From Stenotrophomonas maltophilia (GTDB lineage Bacteria; Pseudomonadota; Gammaproteobacteria; Xanthomonadales; Xanthomonadaceae): a DNA stretch of 64,000 nucleotides. Below the pieces are notes generated by a model. The model ran no database searches. It was not told the origin of the DNA and saw only the letters and a program-made list of their open reading frames with translations. The position numbers and the translations under genes were made by a program. Positions 35,923 through 43,923 of this stretch are shown piece after piece. Location: positions 315,001-379,000 of the forward strand of contig WNDS01000005.1 of assembly GCA_009912235.1 (NCBI GenBank), written 5' to 3'. Every line of letters starts with the position of its first letter. The first letter of the stretch is position 1.

Positions 35923-36656
35923 GCGACTGGCTGTTCGACCTGGGCAATTCGCGTTTCAAGTTCGCGCCGCTGCACGCCGGCCGCGCCGGTGACGTGCAGG
36001 CATGGGCGCACGGTGCCGAGGCCATGGCTGGCCAGCCCGACCACGCGCTGCCGGGCGGTGATGTGGCCTACGTGGCCAGCGTGGCCTCGCCGTCGCTGAC
36101 CAGCGCGATGCTGCAGCAGCTGCAGGCGCGTTTCTGCCGCGTGGAAGTGGTGCGTACCAGCGCGCAGTGCGCTGGCGTGCGTATTGCCTATGCGCGGCCG
36201 GAAAAGTTCGGTGTCGACCGTTTCCTGGCCCTGCTGGCCGCCGCGCCGGCCCGCCGCCCGGTGCTGGTGGTCGGCGTGGGCACGGCATTGACCGTGGATC
36301 TGCTCGATGCCGAAGGCCAGCACCACGGCGGGCGCATTGCCGCCTCGCCCACTACCATGCGCGAAGCGCTGCATGCGCGCGCGGTGCAGCTGCCGCCGCA
36401 GGGCGGTGACTACATGGAATTTGCCAACGATACCGATGACGCGCTGGCATCCGGCTGCGATGGTGCCGCCGTGGCGCTGATCGAACGCAGCGCCGTGCAG
36501 GCACGGCAGCGGCTGGGCGCCGAACCGGCGTTGCTGGTGCACGGCGGTGGCGCACCGGCACTGCTGCCGCTGCTGCCAGGCGCCGAATACCTCCCGTCGC
36601 TGGTGCTTGATGGCCTGGCACGCTGGGCGGTGCACCAGCCCGCGGCCGCAGGCTAA
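35919..36656 (+). CDS. coaX: Type III pantothenate kinase
   Basis: A 245-residue kinase for the first step of coenzyme A synthesis, pantothenate to 4-phosphopantothenate. The ASKHA-fold marks are LFDLGNSRFKFAPL at the N terminus, FGVDRFLALLAA, and VGTALTVDLLDAEGQHHGGRIAAS. It overlaps birA by four bases, the common birA-coaX order, so the two cofactors are made from one transcript. Confidence 0.96.
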   Translation: MSDWLFDLGNSRFKFAPLHAGRAGDVQAWAHGAEAMAGQPDHALPGGDVAYVASVASPSLTSAMLQQLQARFCRVEVVRTSAQCAGVRIAYARPEKFGVDRFLALLAAAPARRPVLVVGVGTALTVDLLDAEGQHHGGRIAASPTTMREALHARAVQLPPQGGDYMEFANDTDDALASGCDGAAVALIERSAVQARQRLGAEPALLVHGGGAPALLPLLPGAEYLPSLVLDGLARWAVHQPAAAG

Positions 36657-36666
36657 CATCGGCGGC

Positions 36667-37494
36667 ATGCTGACCCGCGCGCTGATCGTTTTCCTGGCCA
36701 TCCTCAACCTGGGCGTGGCCGCCTGGTGGCTGCTGCGGCAGCCGTCCGCCGAACCGCAGCCGTCGCTGCCCAGCGGCGTGGCCGAACTGCAGTGGCTGCC
36801 CGGGGGCGATGCTGCCGCCGCGCTGGCGCCAGCACAGGTGGCCGCACCGTCGTTGACCGACAGCAAGCCTGAAGAACTGGCTGCCCCTGCACCGGCGGCA
36901 GCAGCAGACAACCCTGCGGCGGCGACCGCCGTTGCAGCGCAGACACCCGCACTGGCGCCCACGCCGGCTGTCACCCCGCCTGCGCCCGCGCCCGCAGCCG
37001 CCACCCCGCCGCCGGCTCCCGTGGCCGAAGCACCGGCACGCTGCCTGGCGCTGGGGCCGTTCGCCGACCGTGCCGCCGCCACGGCGGCGCAGGGCCGTGC
37101 CGGCAGCCTGCTGGCCCATGTGCAGCTGCGCGAACAGGCCGCCGCCAGCGGCAGCGCCCGTTACCGCGTGCTGCTGCCGGCCGCCGCCAACCGCGAAGAA
37201 GCGCAGGCCAACGCCAAGCGCATCGCCGCCGCCGGCCTGGGCGACTACTACGTCATTGCCCAGGGCGAGGACATCAACGCCGTGGCGCTGGGCCAGTACC
37301 GCAGCCGCGAAGGCGCCGAACGGCGCATTGCCGCAACGAAGGCGGCCGGCTTCCAGCCCCGGCTGGTGGCCAGCGACGAAAGCAGCCAGTGGTGGCTGGA
37401 TGCACGCCTGGCCCCCGGCAGCAGCCCGGCCCAGGCCCAGCAGCGCAGCGGCGCGGCCGGGCAACGGTCGCTAGAGTGCACCCGCCTGCGCTAG
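36667..37494 (+). CDS. SPOR-domain membrane protein
   Basis: A 275-residue protein with an N-terminal membrane anchor (residues 4-23, ALIVFLAILNLGVAAWWLL), a Pro/Ala-rich linker (60-125) and a C-terminal SPOR domain (about 127-235: CLALGPFADRAAATAAQ, YRVLLPAAANREEAQ, YRSREGAERRIAATKAAGF). SPOR domains bind denuded peptidoglycan at the septum. It lies 10 bases downstream of coaX. The stop is TAG. Confidence 0.85.
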   Translation: MLTRALIVFLAILNLGVAAWWLLRQPSAEPQPSLPSGVAELQWLPGGDAAAALAPAQVAAPSLTDSKPEELAAPAPAAAADNPAAATAVAAQTPALAPTPAVTPPAPAPAAATPPPAPVAEAPARCLALGPFADRAAATAAQGRAGSLLAHVQLREQAAASGSARYRVLLPAAANREEAQANAKRIAAAGLGDYYVIAQGEDINAVALGQYRSREGAERRIAATKAAGFQPRLVASDESSQWWLDARLAPGSSPAQAQQRSGAAGQRSLECTRLR

Positions 37495-37533
37495 AATCAC
37501 CCCGCCTCGCCGGTTCACCGCGAGCGCGTCCAT

Positions 37534-37609
37534 GCCGCTTTAGCTCAGTTGGTAGAGCAACTGTCTTGTAAACAGTAGGTCATCCGTTCGATTCGGATAA
37601 GCGGCACCA
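37534..37609 (+). tRNA. tRNA-Thr(TGT)
   Basis: A complete cloverleaf: acceptor GCCGCTT (37534-37540) with AAGCGGC (37599-37605), D-arm GCTC/GAGC, anticodon stem ACTGT/ACAGT with loop CTTGTAA and anticodon TGT at 37567-37569, T-arm ATCCG-TTCGATT-CGGAT, discriminator A37606, and encoded CCA at 37607-37609. Confidence 0.96.
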
Positions 37610-37742
37610 CTTTCCCTGTCTGATACCTCTGCGTCTGCTGTTCTGGCCTTGGCTGGAACCTGAGCGCCGGCTGTGTGCGATTTCCAGCCCATGCACTAAC
37701 CGATGATAAGCTCCGAGATGGCCCGGAAACGTTTGACGGGAG

Positions 37743-37760
37743 TGTAGCCTGATGGCTACA
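37743..37760. promoter_or_regulatory. Operator upstream of the HigA-like antitoxin gene
   Basis: TGTAGCC-TGAT-GGCTACA is a perfect 7-bp inverted repeat. Antitoxins of this type usually bind such a palindrome in their own promoter. It lies 75-110 bases upstream of the antitoxin start and 133 bases after the tRNA. Confidence 0.65.
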
Positions 37761-37818
37761 TTTCGAGAGCGCGCATCATGGTCGTGCCAGGCCATCAATC
37801 ACGCATGGCATTCCGAAG

Positions 37819-38154
37819 ATGCCGGTAAGCAAGCAGCGAAGGAGCAAAGGCATCGTGGCGCCCAAAAAGGTCCAGCTGGAAACATTCGACGTGGTGTCGC
37901 ACCTGCGTACGGCCGCAGAGATGGCGGCCTATCTCGACGCCTGCATTGCTGAAAGTGAGGGCGATGCCGCCTTCATCGCCAAGGCCCTGGGCGACATTGC
38001 GCGTGCGCAGGGCATGAGCAAGGCGGCCCGTGATGCAGGCCTGTCGCGGGAAAGCCTGTACCGGGCGCTGTCCGGAGAGCGCAGCCCGGATTTCGCCACC
38101 ATTCTCAAGGTCACGCGCGCCCTGGGCGTACAGCTGCACGCCAGCGCCGCCTGA
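37819..38154 (+). CDS. HigA-like addiction-module antitoxin, no toxin gene nearby
   Basis: A 111-residue HTH protein of the probable addiction-module antidote family. It has the N-terminal TFDVVSHLRTAAEMAAYLDA, then ALGDIARAQGMSKAARDAGLSRESLYRALSGERSPDF (the HTH, here longer than shown in one piece in other entries: GMSKAARDAGLS is the core). The usual partner, a small HigB/RelE-like toxin gene upstream, is absent; only about 60 bases separate the operator from this gene. The start is ATG 37819, or GTG 37855 with AAGGAG upstream, which is equally possible. Confidence 0.82.
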   Translation: MPVSKQRRSKGIVAPKKVQLETFDVVSHLRTAAEMAAYLDACIAESEGDAAFIAKALGDIARAQGMSKAARDAGLSRESLYRALSGERSPDFATILKVTRALGVQLHASAA

Positions 38155-38212
38155 CGCCTCACACTGGCGTGACCGCCCCATCGCGGCGTCGGCGGTTCAG
38201 CGCAGGGCGACC

Positions 38213-39787
38213 TCAGTGCGTTTGATTCAACAGCGGGTGTCCAACGGTTTCCGGGTTCGCCGACGTGCCATGGAACCGCATGTCCGGGATCACCCGTGAG
38301 CGCTCGCTCAGCGCCACATCGACATCATCGCCAGAGAATTCCAGCCGGAACCGGTAGGCATTGATGTTGCCTACCTCGTTGTAGTCGACGACGAACGTAT
38401 GGGCGTTTTCCCATCTGCCGCTCACTGCAACGGGCAGGCCGAAATTGCCGCCGGGCGACACGCGCGGTACGCGGTCCAGACCGACCGGCCGCGCCGGGTC
38501 GCTGCGGCTGGCCAGTTCCAGCTGGATCTGCGCAACCCCGGTTCCCGCAAACGTGAGCACGAAGGATTTCAGGCCCAGCGGATTGTCCGCAACGGTATAG
38601 CGCTTGCCCGAAACCACGCCGGCCAGTGGTGGCATGAAGGACACCGGGTGCGGTGGTGCGGCGGCATCGGCCACGGCGGTTGCCAGGCGTGCCGCTGCCG
38701 CCGGGTTTTCCGGCAGTGCCTGGTCAGAGGTGAGGGCGCGCAGGATGAAAGCCCCGATATCGCCCGGTTCGAATTCGCCACCGGTGAACACCACCACGAT
38801 GTTCTTTTCCGGGGAAACGCTGATGCGCTGGCCACCGCGGCCATTCGCCTCGAACAGCGACGGGCGCCGGTCGGGCTGCAGCCACAGGCCGTACCCGTAT
38901 TTCTCGTCGCTGCCGTCTGGCTGGGACTGCGGCCGCACCGCCGCACGCATCCAGGCCTTCGGCACCAGCTGCCGGTTGCCCGAGCGGCCCTCGTTCAACC
39001 ACAGGTAGCCCAGCTTTGCCATGTCGCGCGGCTGCAGGTGCAGGTCGCCCCAACCATAGGACACCCCATGGCTGTCGGCCGGCCATGCCACATCATCAAT
39101 ACCGAGCGGGCCGAACAGTTCGCGGCGCGCGTACGCGAGCGCGCTCTGGCCGGTGGCCCGGGTGATCGCCGCCGACAGCAGGTGCATGCCGCCGGAGCAG
39201 TATTCGAAGTACTTTCCCGGCTCATCGCGCATCGGCAGGTCCAGCATGAAGCGGGCCCAGTCGGGGATCTGCCTAATCTGCGAGAGCGTGCGTTCGCCGT
39301 GGCCGCCATCGCAGTCCAGTCCGGAACTCATGCTCAGCAGATGCGCGAGGGTGATGCGCCGCTTGCGCTCATCCAGGTTCGCGATCGCCTGCTGGCCGAA
39401 CACGGAGGTCAGCGGCTGCTGCAGGTCCAGTGCGTGCTGGCCGATCGCAATGCCGGCCAGCGTGGCGGTCACACTCTTGGTCACCGAGGCGACATCGTGC
39501 GACTGCCCCGGCTGGAACGGCCAGACACAGGCATCCAGCACCAGATGGCTATTGCGGACGATGGTCAGGCTGTGGATCGGCGTGTGGTGGTCGCGCACGT
39601 AGTCGAGCGCATCGGCCAGCACCGCCGAATCCATGCCCTGGGCCTCCGGCGACGTGCTGGGCCATCCCTGCGTCGGCCAGACGGCCTGCACGGCGTCCGC
39701 ATCGGCAGTGCGCGCGGTGGCGGCCGCAGTTCCGAAGACCAGTGCAAACAGCACGCACGCGGCAACGCATCGTATCGAGTACTGCAC
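38213..39787 (-). CDS. Secreted serine hydrolase, beta-lactamase (class C/esterase) family
   Basis: A 524-residue exported protein with a signal peptide (VAACVLFALVFGTAAA). Residues 40-340 are a beta-lactamase fold with the nucleophile Ser-x-x-Lys in VASVTKSVTATLAG and the Tyr motif YCSGGMHLLSAAITRATG. A beta-sandwich of about 150 residues (PPLAGVVSGKRYTVA onward) follows. Members are esterases, D-amino peptidases or beta-lactamases; the lack of a typical Tyr-Ala-Asn argues against resistance. The GTG at 39787 has AGGAG seven bases upstream, so it is preferred to an upstream ATG. Confidence 0.85.
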   Translation of the reverse strand: MQYSIRCVAACVLFALVFGTAAATARTADADAVQAVWPTQGWPSTSPEAQGMDSAVLADALDYVRDHHTPIHSLTIVRNSHLVLDACVWPFQPGQSHDVASVTKSVTATLAGIAIGQHALDLQQPLTSVFGQQAIANLDERKRRITLAHLLSMSSGLDCDGGHGERTLSQIRQIPDWARFMLDLPMRDEPGKYFEYCSGGMHLLSAAITRATGQSALAYARRELFGPLGIDDVAWPADSHGVSYGWGDLHLQPRDMAKLGYLWLNEGRSGNRQLVPKAWMRAAVRPQSQPDGSDEKYGYGLWLQPDRRPSLFEANGRGGQRISVSPEKNIVVVFTGGEFEPGDIGAFILRALTSDQALPENPAAAARLATAVADAAAPPHPVSFMPPLAGVVSGKRYTVADNPLGLKSFVLTFAGTGVAQIQLELASRSDPARPVGLDRVPRVSPGGNFGLPVAVSGRWENAHTFVVDYNEVGNINAYRFRLEFSGDDVDVALSERSRVIPDMRFHGTSANPETVGHPLLNQTH

Positions 39788-40227
39788 GGGAGCTCCTGGG
39801 GCTGAACAGCGAGGGCGATGCATGGCGCGGTACCGGCTTGGTGGAGTGGCCAGCGCGGCAGCTGCCGCCAGCTACAGCCGACCCGCGGCAGACAGTACCA
39901 CCGGCGAACCACGCAGGAACGAGCGCCTCCAAAGCCGGTGCCGCCAGAAGACGGTCAGCGGCCGCCTCGCATCCGTAACGACGCTCGGGCCGCCCCTTGC
40001 TCCCCATCCCCTGAACCGCGTGACCGGGCCAGCACGGCGGCACATTGGCAACCCCCATGCCCCGTGGTAATTTCCGCACCTGCACCGGGCGTTCTGCCCA
40101 CGTGCCGTAAGCGTTCACGTCAACCAACGCACCCAGAGCCGCCAGTGCTGCGGACGGGTGCGCGCACGTGTACGCGTGGGCCGGACCTCGTCCCTGCGGG
40201 CTGCTCCTCCTTCCGGAGCCGCTGACC
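39788..40227. other. 440-base intergenic region between divergent serine hydrolase and MFS genes
   Basis: No gene is supported here. Just before the MFS start, GCTCC-TCCTTCC-GGAGC (40203-40219) could fold so that its 3' arm hides the GGAG ribosome-binding site (40215-40218). Otherwise only promoter space is expected. Confidence 0.4.
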
Positions 40228-41679
40228 ATGCGTCAAGAATCGTCCCCCACCCTGGGGCCCCGTGCCCCCGGCCACTACCCGGGCCGGCAACGCAACACTC
40301 TCATCGCCCTGCTGGTGGCCAGCGCGTTCTTCATGGAGAACCTGGATGGCACCGTCATCGCCACCGCCATCCCCACCATGGCGCGCGACTTTGCCGTGCT
40401 TCCGGCCGACCTCGGCCTGGGCATCAGTGCCTACCTGCTGACGCTGGGCATCTTCATTCCCATCAGTGGCTGGATGGCCGAGCGTTTCGGCAGCCGCCGC
40501 GTGTTCTGCTGCGCGCTGATCGTGTTCACCCTGGCCTCGCTGGCGTGCGCGCTGGCCGACAGCCTTCCGGCCTTCGTGGCGCTGCGGGTGCTGCAGGGCA
40601 TCGGCGGGGCGATGATGGTGCCCGTTGGCCGCCTGGTGCTGTTGCGCAGTACGCCGCAGCACGACCTGATGCGGGTGACCTCCATGCTGATCTGGCCCGG
40701 GCTGTTCGCGCCGGTGCTTGGCCCTGCGCTGGGCGGCTTCATCACCACGCACGCCTCGTGGCGCTGGATCTTCTACCTCAACATTCCGATCGGCGTGCTG
40801 GCCCTGGTAGGGGCGTGGCTGCTGATGCCGGCGCAGGAACCGCGCAGCGAGCGGCCGTTCGACTGGAAGGGATTCCTGTGGATCGGTTCCGGCGTGGCCT
40901 GCGTGCTGTGGTCTGCGGAACTGTGCGCGCAGCCGGTGCTGCCGGTGCCGCGCATTGCGCTGGGCCTAGCCATTGGCATCGCGTTGCTGCTGCTGGGCGT
41001 GAAGCACCTCAAGCACCACCCGCACCCGATGCTGTCGCTGCAGCCGCTGCGGCAGCCGCCGTTCGCGGCCAACATCTTCGGCGGTTCGCTGTTCCGCATG
41101 TCGGCGGGGGCCGTGCCCTTCGTGCTGCCGCTGATATTCCAGGTGGGCTACGGCATGGACGCGTTCCGAGCCGGGCAACTGGTGCTGATCGTGTTCGCCG
41201 GCAACCTGGCCATGAAACTGTTCACCACGCCCCTCATCAAGCGCTTCGGGCTGCGCCCAATCCTGCTGTGGAACGGTGTGCTCAATACGCTGGCGCTGGC
41301 GGCGTGCGCATTGATCGGCCCGGAAATGAGCATCGGCAGCATGGCCGTGGTGCTGTTCGCCGGCGGCATGTCGCGGTCGCTGCAGTTCACCGCGTTGAAC
41401 ACCCTGGCCTTTGCCGGGATGCTCAAGGCGATGCTGGGCGCGTCCAGTGCGCTGTTCTCGACGGCATCGCAGTTGGCACTGGGCGCGGGCGTGGCGCTGG
41501 GGGCCGTGACCATCCGCATTGGCGAATGGGCCGCGCCGCTGCTGGCGTGCGTGCAGGCGCCCGACCTGGCCTACCGCATTGCCTTCGTGGTGGTGGCGCT
41601 GGTATCGCTGGTGGCGATGCTGGACCTGCTGGGGCTGGAGCCTGATGCCGGCAACGCGGAGAGCGGCACCGCGCGCTAG
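40228..41679 (+). CDS. MFS multidrug exporter, 14-TM type (EmrB/DHA2-like)
   Basis: A 483-residue inner-membrane transporter. It has the DHA2 motifs LDGTVIATAIPTMARDFAV in helix 1, GWMAERFGSRRVF (motif A), LRVLQGIGGAMMVPVGRLVLL (here given in part) and WRWIFYLNIPIG (motif typical of EmrB-like proteins). Drug:proton antiport is likely and no substrate is evident. GGAG lies 9 bases before the ATG at 40228. Its TAG stop shares CTAG with the stop of the convergent gene. Confidence 0.92.
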   Translation: MRQESSPTLGPRAPGHYPGRQRNTLIALLVASAFFMENLDGTVIATAIPTMARDFAVLPADLGLGISAYLLTLGIFIPISGWMAERFGSRRVFCCALIVFTLASLACALADSLPAFVALRVLQGIGGAMMVPVGRLVLLRSTPQHDLMRVTSMLIWPGLFAPVLGPALGGFITTHASWRWIFYLNIPIGVLALVGAWLLMPAQEPRSERPFDWKGFLWIGSGVACVLWSAELCAQPVLPVPRIALGLAIGIALLLLGVKHLKHHPHPMLSLQPLRQPPFAANIFGGSLFRMSAGAVPFVLPLIFQVGYGMDAFRAGQLVLIVFAGNLAMKLFTTPLIKRFGLRPILLWNGVLNTLALAACALIGPEMSIGSMAVVLFAGGMSRSLQFTALNTLAFAGMLKAMLGASSALFSTASQLALGAGVALGAVTIRIGEWAAPLLACVQAPDLAYRIAFVVVALVSLVAMLDLLGLEPDAGNAESGTAR

Positions 41680-42080
41680 GCGGCCTGCAGCTGTTCACCC
41701 AGGTAGTGCGCCAGCCCGCGGCACGCCAGCAGCAGGCCTTCGTGCACGCCGTCGCCCAGCTGCTGCGCTTGGCTGCCATCCACGCGCACGCGTTCGCTGG
41801 CGTGCAGGATGTCCAGCAGCGTGGCCAGCCCGGCGGCGGCGCGGTCGGCGCGCGCCAGTGCCTGCGCCTGGCCGGAAGTGAGCGTAGGCCTTGGCCAGGG
41901 CTGGCCATCGGCGGCTTCACCGGCGTGGATATGGCGCAGGCAGTGCTGCAGGGTCATGGTCTCCTGCGAGTTGGCTGCGGCGGAAAGCGCAGCTTCCAGC
42001 GGGGCGGCAAGATCCGCCGGCAGGCGTGCGGTGGCATCGCCCAGCGTGTCGGCCAGCAGCGGGTAGGTGGGTGTGGGCAT
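41676..42080 (-). CDS. Small protein of unknown function
   Basis: A 134-residue, mostly helical protein without signal or membrane segment: ALSAAANSQETMTLQHCL and ADRAAAGLATLLDILHASE in the middle, and GDGVHEGLLLACRGLAHYLGEQL at the end. I do not recognise a family. The layout resembles small regulators preceded by structured leaders in related bacteria. A hairpin-rich region precedes it. GAGGATGC is a weak ribosome-binding site. Its TAG overlaps the MFS stop in CTAG. Confidence 0.65.
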   Translation of the reverse strand: MPTPTYPLLADTLGDATARLPADLAAPLEAALSAAANSQETMTLQHCLRHIHAGEAADGQPWPRPTLTSGQAQALARADRAAAGLATLLDILHASERVRVDGSQAQQLGDGVHEGLLLACRGLAHYLGEQLQAA

Positions 42081-42099
42081 TGCGCATCCTCGGCTCGTA

Positions 42100-42325
42100 C
42101 GGAAGCCGCCACCGGTTGATGGTGGCGGGCGATACGTGGCTTCCAAGACCGGGAATCGATGATCCGGCGGGCACAAGGCCCCCACGCACCGCCCGCCATA
42201 GGAAACAGCAGACGGATTGCCAGCCGACGTCACTCGACAAACGAATGACGTCGGCCGACAAGCGTAAACACACATCGATTGCACAGGCTTGGAAGTCCCG
42301 GCCACCGTGTCCGGGTGGCCGTTCA
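42100..42325 (-). ncRNA. Candidate structured RNA or leader upstream of a small gene
   Basis: On the minus strand four stems follow one another: CGGCCACC/GGTGGCCG (42321-42299), CCGACGTCA/TGACGTCGG (42254-42224, 9 bp perfect), GGCGGGC/GCCCGCC (about 42200-42165), and CCGCCACC/GGTGGCGG (42128-42106). CTTCCAAG and CTTGGAAG (near 42293 and 42137) can pair over the whole unit. The GCCCGCC near 42130 could compete with the third stem, as in attenuators. No gene is visible between 42081 and 42467. The class is unknown. Confidence 0.45.
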
Positions 42326-42467
42326 TCATGCGCACGCGCAATCACGGCCTGCCAGTCGATTGTTCCGATGGCTGCGTGGGGTTCAACAAGAAAAATGAAT
42401 CATCGCATTCTGCCTATTCGCCGCGCCGGCGTGGCCGAAGCGACATTGCGCGCAGCCACCGCGGTCC

Positions 42468-43829
42468 TCACGGCCGCGCGCCCAGTGCGGGGTCCGATTC
42501 CAGGTACTCCGCGCTGGAAAGGTAGTAATTGCGTGCCGTTGCGTTGATCTGCGCGTGCGCCAACGCGCGCAGCGCACGGGCCTTCAACCGGCGCGTGGCC
42601 ATGTCGTTGCCGTCCAGCGCAAGCAGGTGGTCGCACAGCTCGGCGGCCAATTGTGCATCGCCTTCCTGCAGGGCCTGCTGCGCCTGCTGCTGCACCGCCC
42701 GCGCACCGCCCAGCAGCGGTACCAGGCGCTGCGCCCGTGCGGCTGCCGGCAGCGGGAACAGATGCGTTGCGTTGCCATCGAACCAGCCCACCGCATCGGC
42801 GTAGATGCCGCGCACGCTCCAGGCAACGCCGCCGTAGAACTCCTGCAGGTACGGATCGCTGGCCAGCGCCGGAGGCAGCGCGACCTGTGCGGCCAGTTCG
42901 TCCGGCGTGGCACCCCGGGCGATGCCGGCCAGCGTCTGCGTGGTCACGCTGTCGATGGCATCGCGGTAGTTGCGCAGCGCATCATCCACCGCGCGTGCCC
43001 CGCTGATGGGGCGCAGGTGGCCCGGCACCAGGTGCTCGGCGCCCAGCGTGCGCATCAGGTCCAGGCTGGCAATCCAGGCGGCCGGGGGGCGCAGCCGTGT
43101 GCCACGGATCGGCGAGAGGTTGGGAAAGGTGGGGTAGTAGTCATCGCCGGCCAGCAGCGTGCGCGAGCCCGGCAGCCACACGGCGATGTTTTCCGGTGTT
43201 TCGCCCGGGGTGTGCAGCAGCTGCAGGGTTTCGCCGGCAATGGCCAGCTGCAGGCGCGGCCCGCTGAAGGTGTGGTCGGGCGGCAGGTAGCCGCTGCGGG
43301 TGTGCGCGACGCGGCGGCCATAGTCCAGCTGCACGCCGGCGTTGATGTAGTCGGCCGCAGCGACGTGCGTGCCGAAGGCATCTCCGCCGTCGCGCGGGCC
43401 GCGGGCAGCCTCCGGCGGTGCGTCCAGCAGCAGCTGGTGGCTGTAGATGGCCGGTGTGCCCAGCGCCGCGAACACGCTGGCGCCGCCGGTGTGGTCCGGG
43501 TGCCCGTGGGTGTAGATGATGGCCTTGACCTGGGGTTTCAGACGGGTGCCGAAGGCGGCCACGATGGCCTGTGCATCGCTGGGGTTGGCGCCGGTATCGA
43601 CGATGATCGCGCCCTGTGGGCCCTGCACCAGGGTGACATTGGCCGCCGAGTAGCCCACCGCGACGAATACGTTGTCGGCCATCTGCACCACCTGCGGGGT
43701 GAACTGTGCCGAGTGCGCACGCAGGCGTGCGCTGGCGCTGTCGTCGGTGGCGGCGGCCAGCACCACGGCGGGTGCCAGGGTGGCCACGGCGGCCAGCAGC
43801 GTGCGCAGCGCGCGGGGGGGGGACGGCAT
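42468..43829 (-). CDS. Exported metallo-beta-lactamase-fold alkylsulfatase-like enzyme
   Basis: A 453-residue exported hydrolase (signal AVATLAPAVVLAA). Residues 45-285 are a metallo-hydrolase with the zinc motif THGHPDHTGGA and ligands in LLHTPGETPENIAVW and VPGH. Residues 300-440 match an alkylsulfatase dimerisation region (EFYGGVAWSVRGIYADAVGWFDGNATHLFP, given in part). SdsA-type enzymes also have a C-terminal SCP2 domain, absent here. The ATG at 43829 is favoured since GGAG would touch the ATG at 43835. Codons 2-5 contain a run of nine C (minus strand, 43822-43814). It is divergent from a LysR gene. Confidence 0.85.
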   Translation of the reverse strand: MPSPPRALRTLLAAVATLAPAVVLAAATDDSASARLRAHSAQFTPQVVQMADNVFVAVGYSAANVTLVQGPQGAIIVDTGANPSDAQAIVAAFGTRLKPQVKAIIYTHGHPDHTGGASVFAALGTPAIYSHQLLLDAPPEAARGPRDGGDAFGTHVAAADYINAGVQLDYGRRVAHTRSGYLPPDHTFSGPRLQLAIAGETLQLLHTPGETPENIAVWLPGSRTLLAGDDYYPTFPNLSPIRGTRLRPPAAWIASLDLMRTLGAEHLVPGHLRPISGARAVDDALRNYRDAIDSVTTQTLAGIARGATPDELAAQVALPPALASDPYLQEFYGGVAWSVRGIYADAVGWFDGNATHLFPLPAAARAQRLVPLLGGARAVQQQAQQALQEGDAQLAAELCDHLLALDGNDMATRRLKARALRALAHAQINATARNYYLSSAEYLESDPALGARP

Positions 43830-43886
43830 GGGCATCTCCAGCAGGGAAGCCCTAGCCTAGGCCTTCCATTTGCGCCTGCGTAGGGC

Positions 43887-43914
43887 GGAAAATGAGAGCA
43901 AGGCTGTCATTTCC
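43887..43914. promoter_or_regulatory. Candidate LysR box between sulfatase-like and LysR genes
   Basis: GGAAAATGA-n11-TCATTTCC is an interrupted inverted repeat containing ATGA-n11-TCAT, the common LysR (T-n11-A) layout. It is 10 bases upstream of the LysR start and about 60 bases upstream of the divergent gene. Confidence 0.5.
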
Positions 43915-43923
43915 GGAAGGGTC

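Noticed and set aside
37752..37952. A small frame between the operator and the antitoxin as the missing toxin
   Set aside because: It starts inside the operator, overlaps the antitoxin gene in another frame and lacks HigB/RelE features.
42100..42325. Integron attC site or phage attachment site
   Set aside because: The hairpins lack the RYYYAAC/GTTRRRY ends, and no integrase gene is near.
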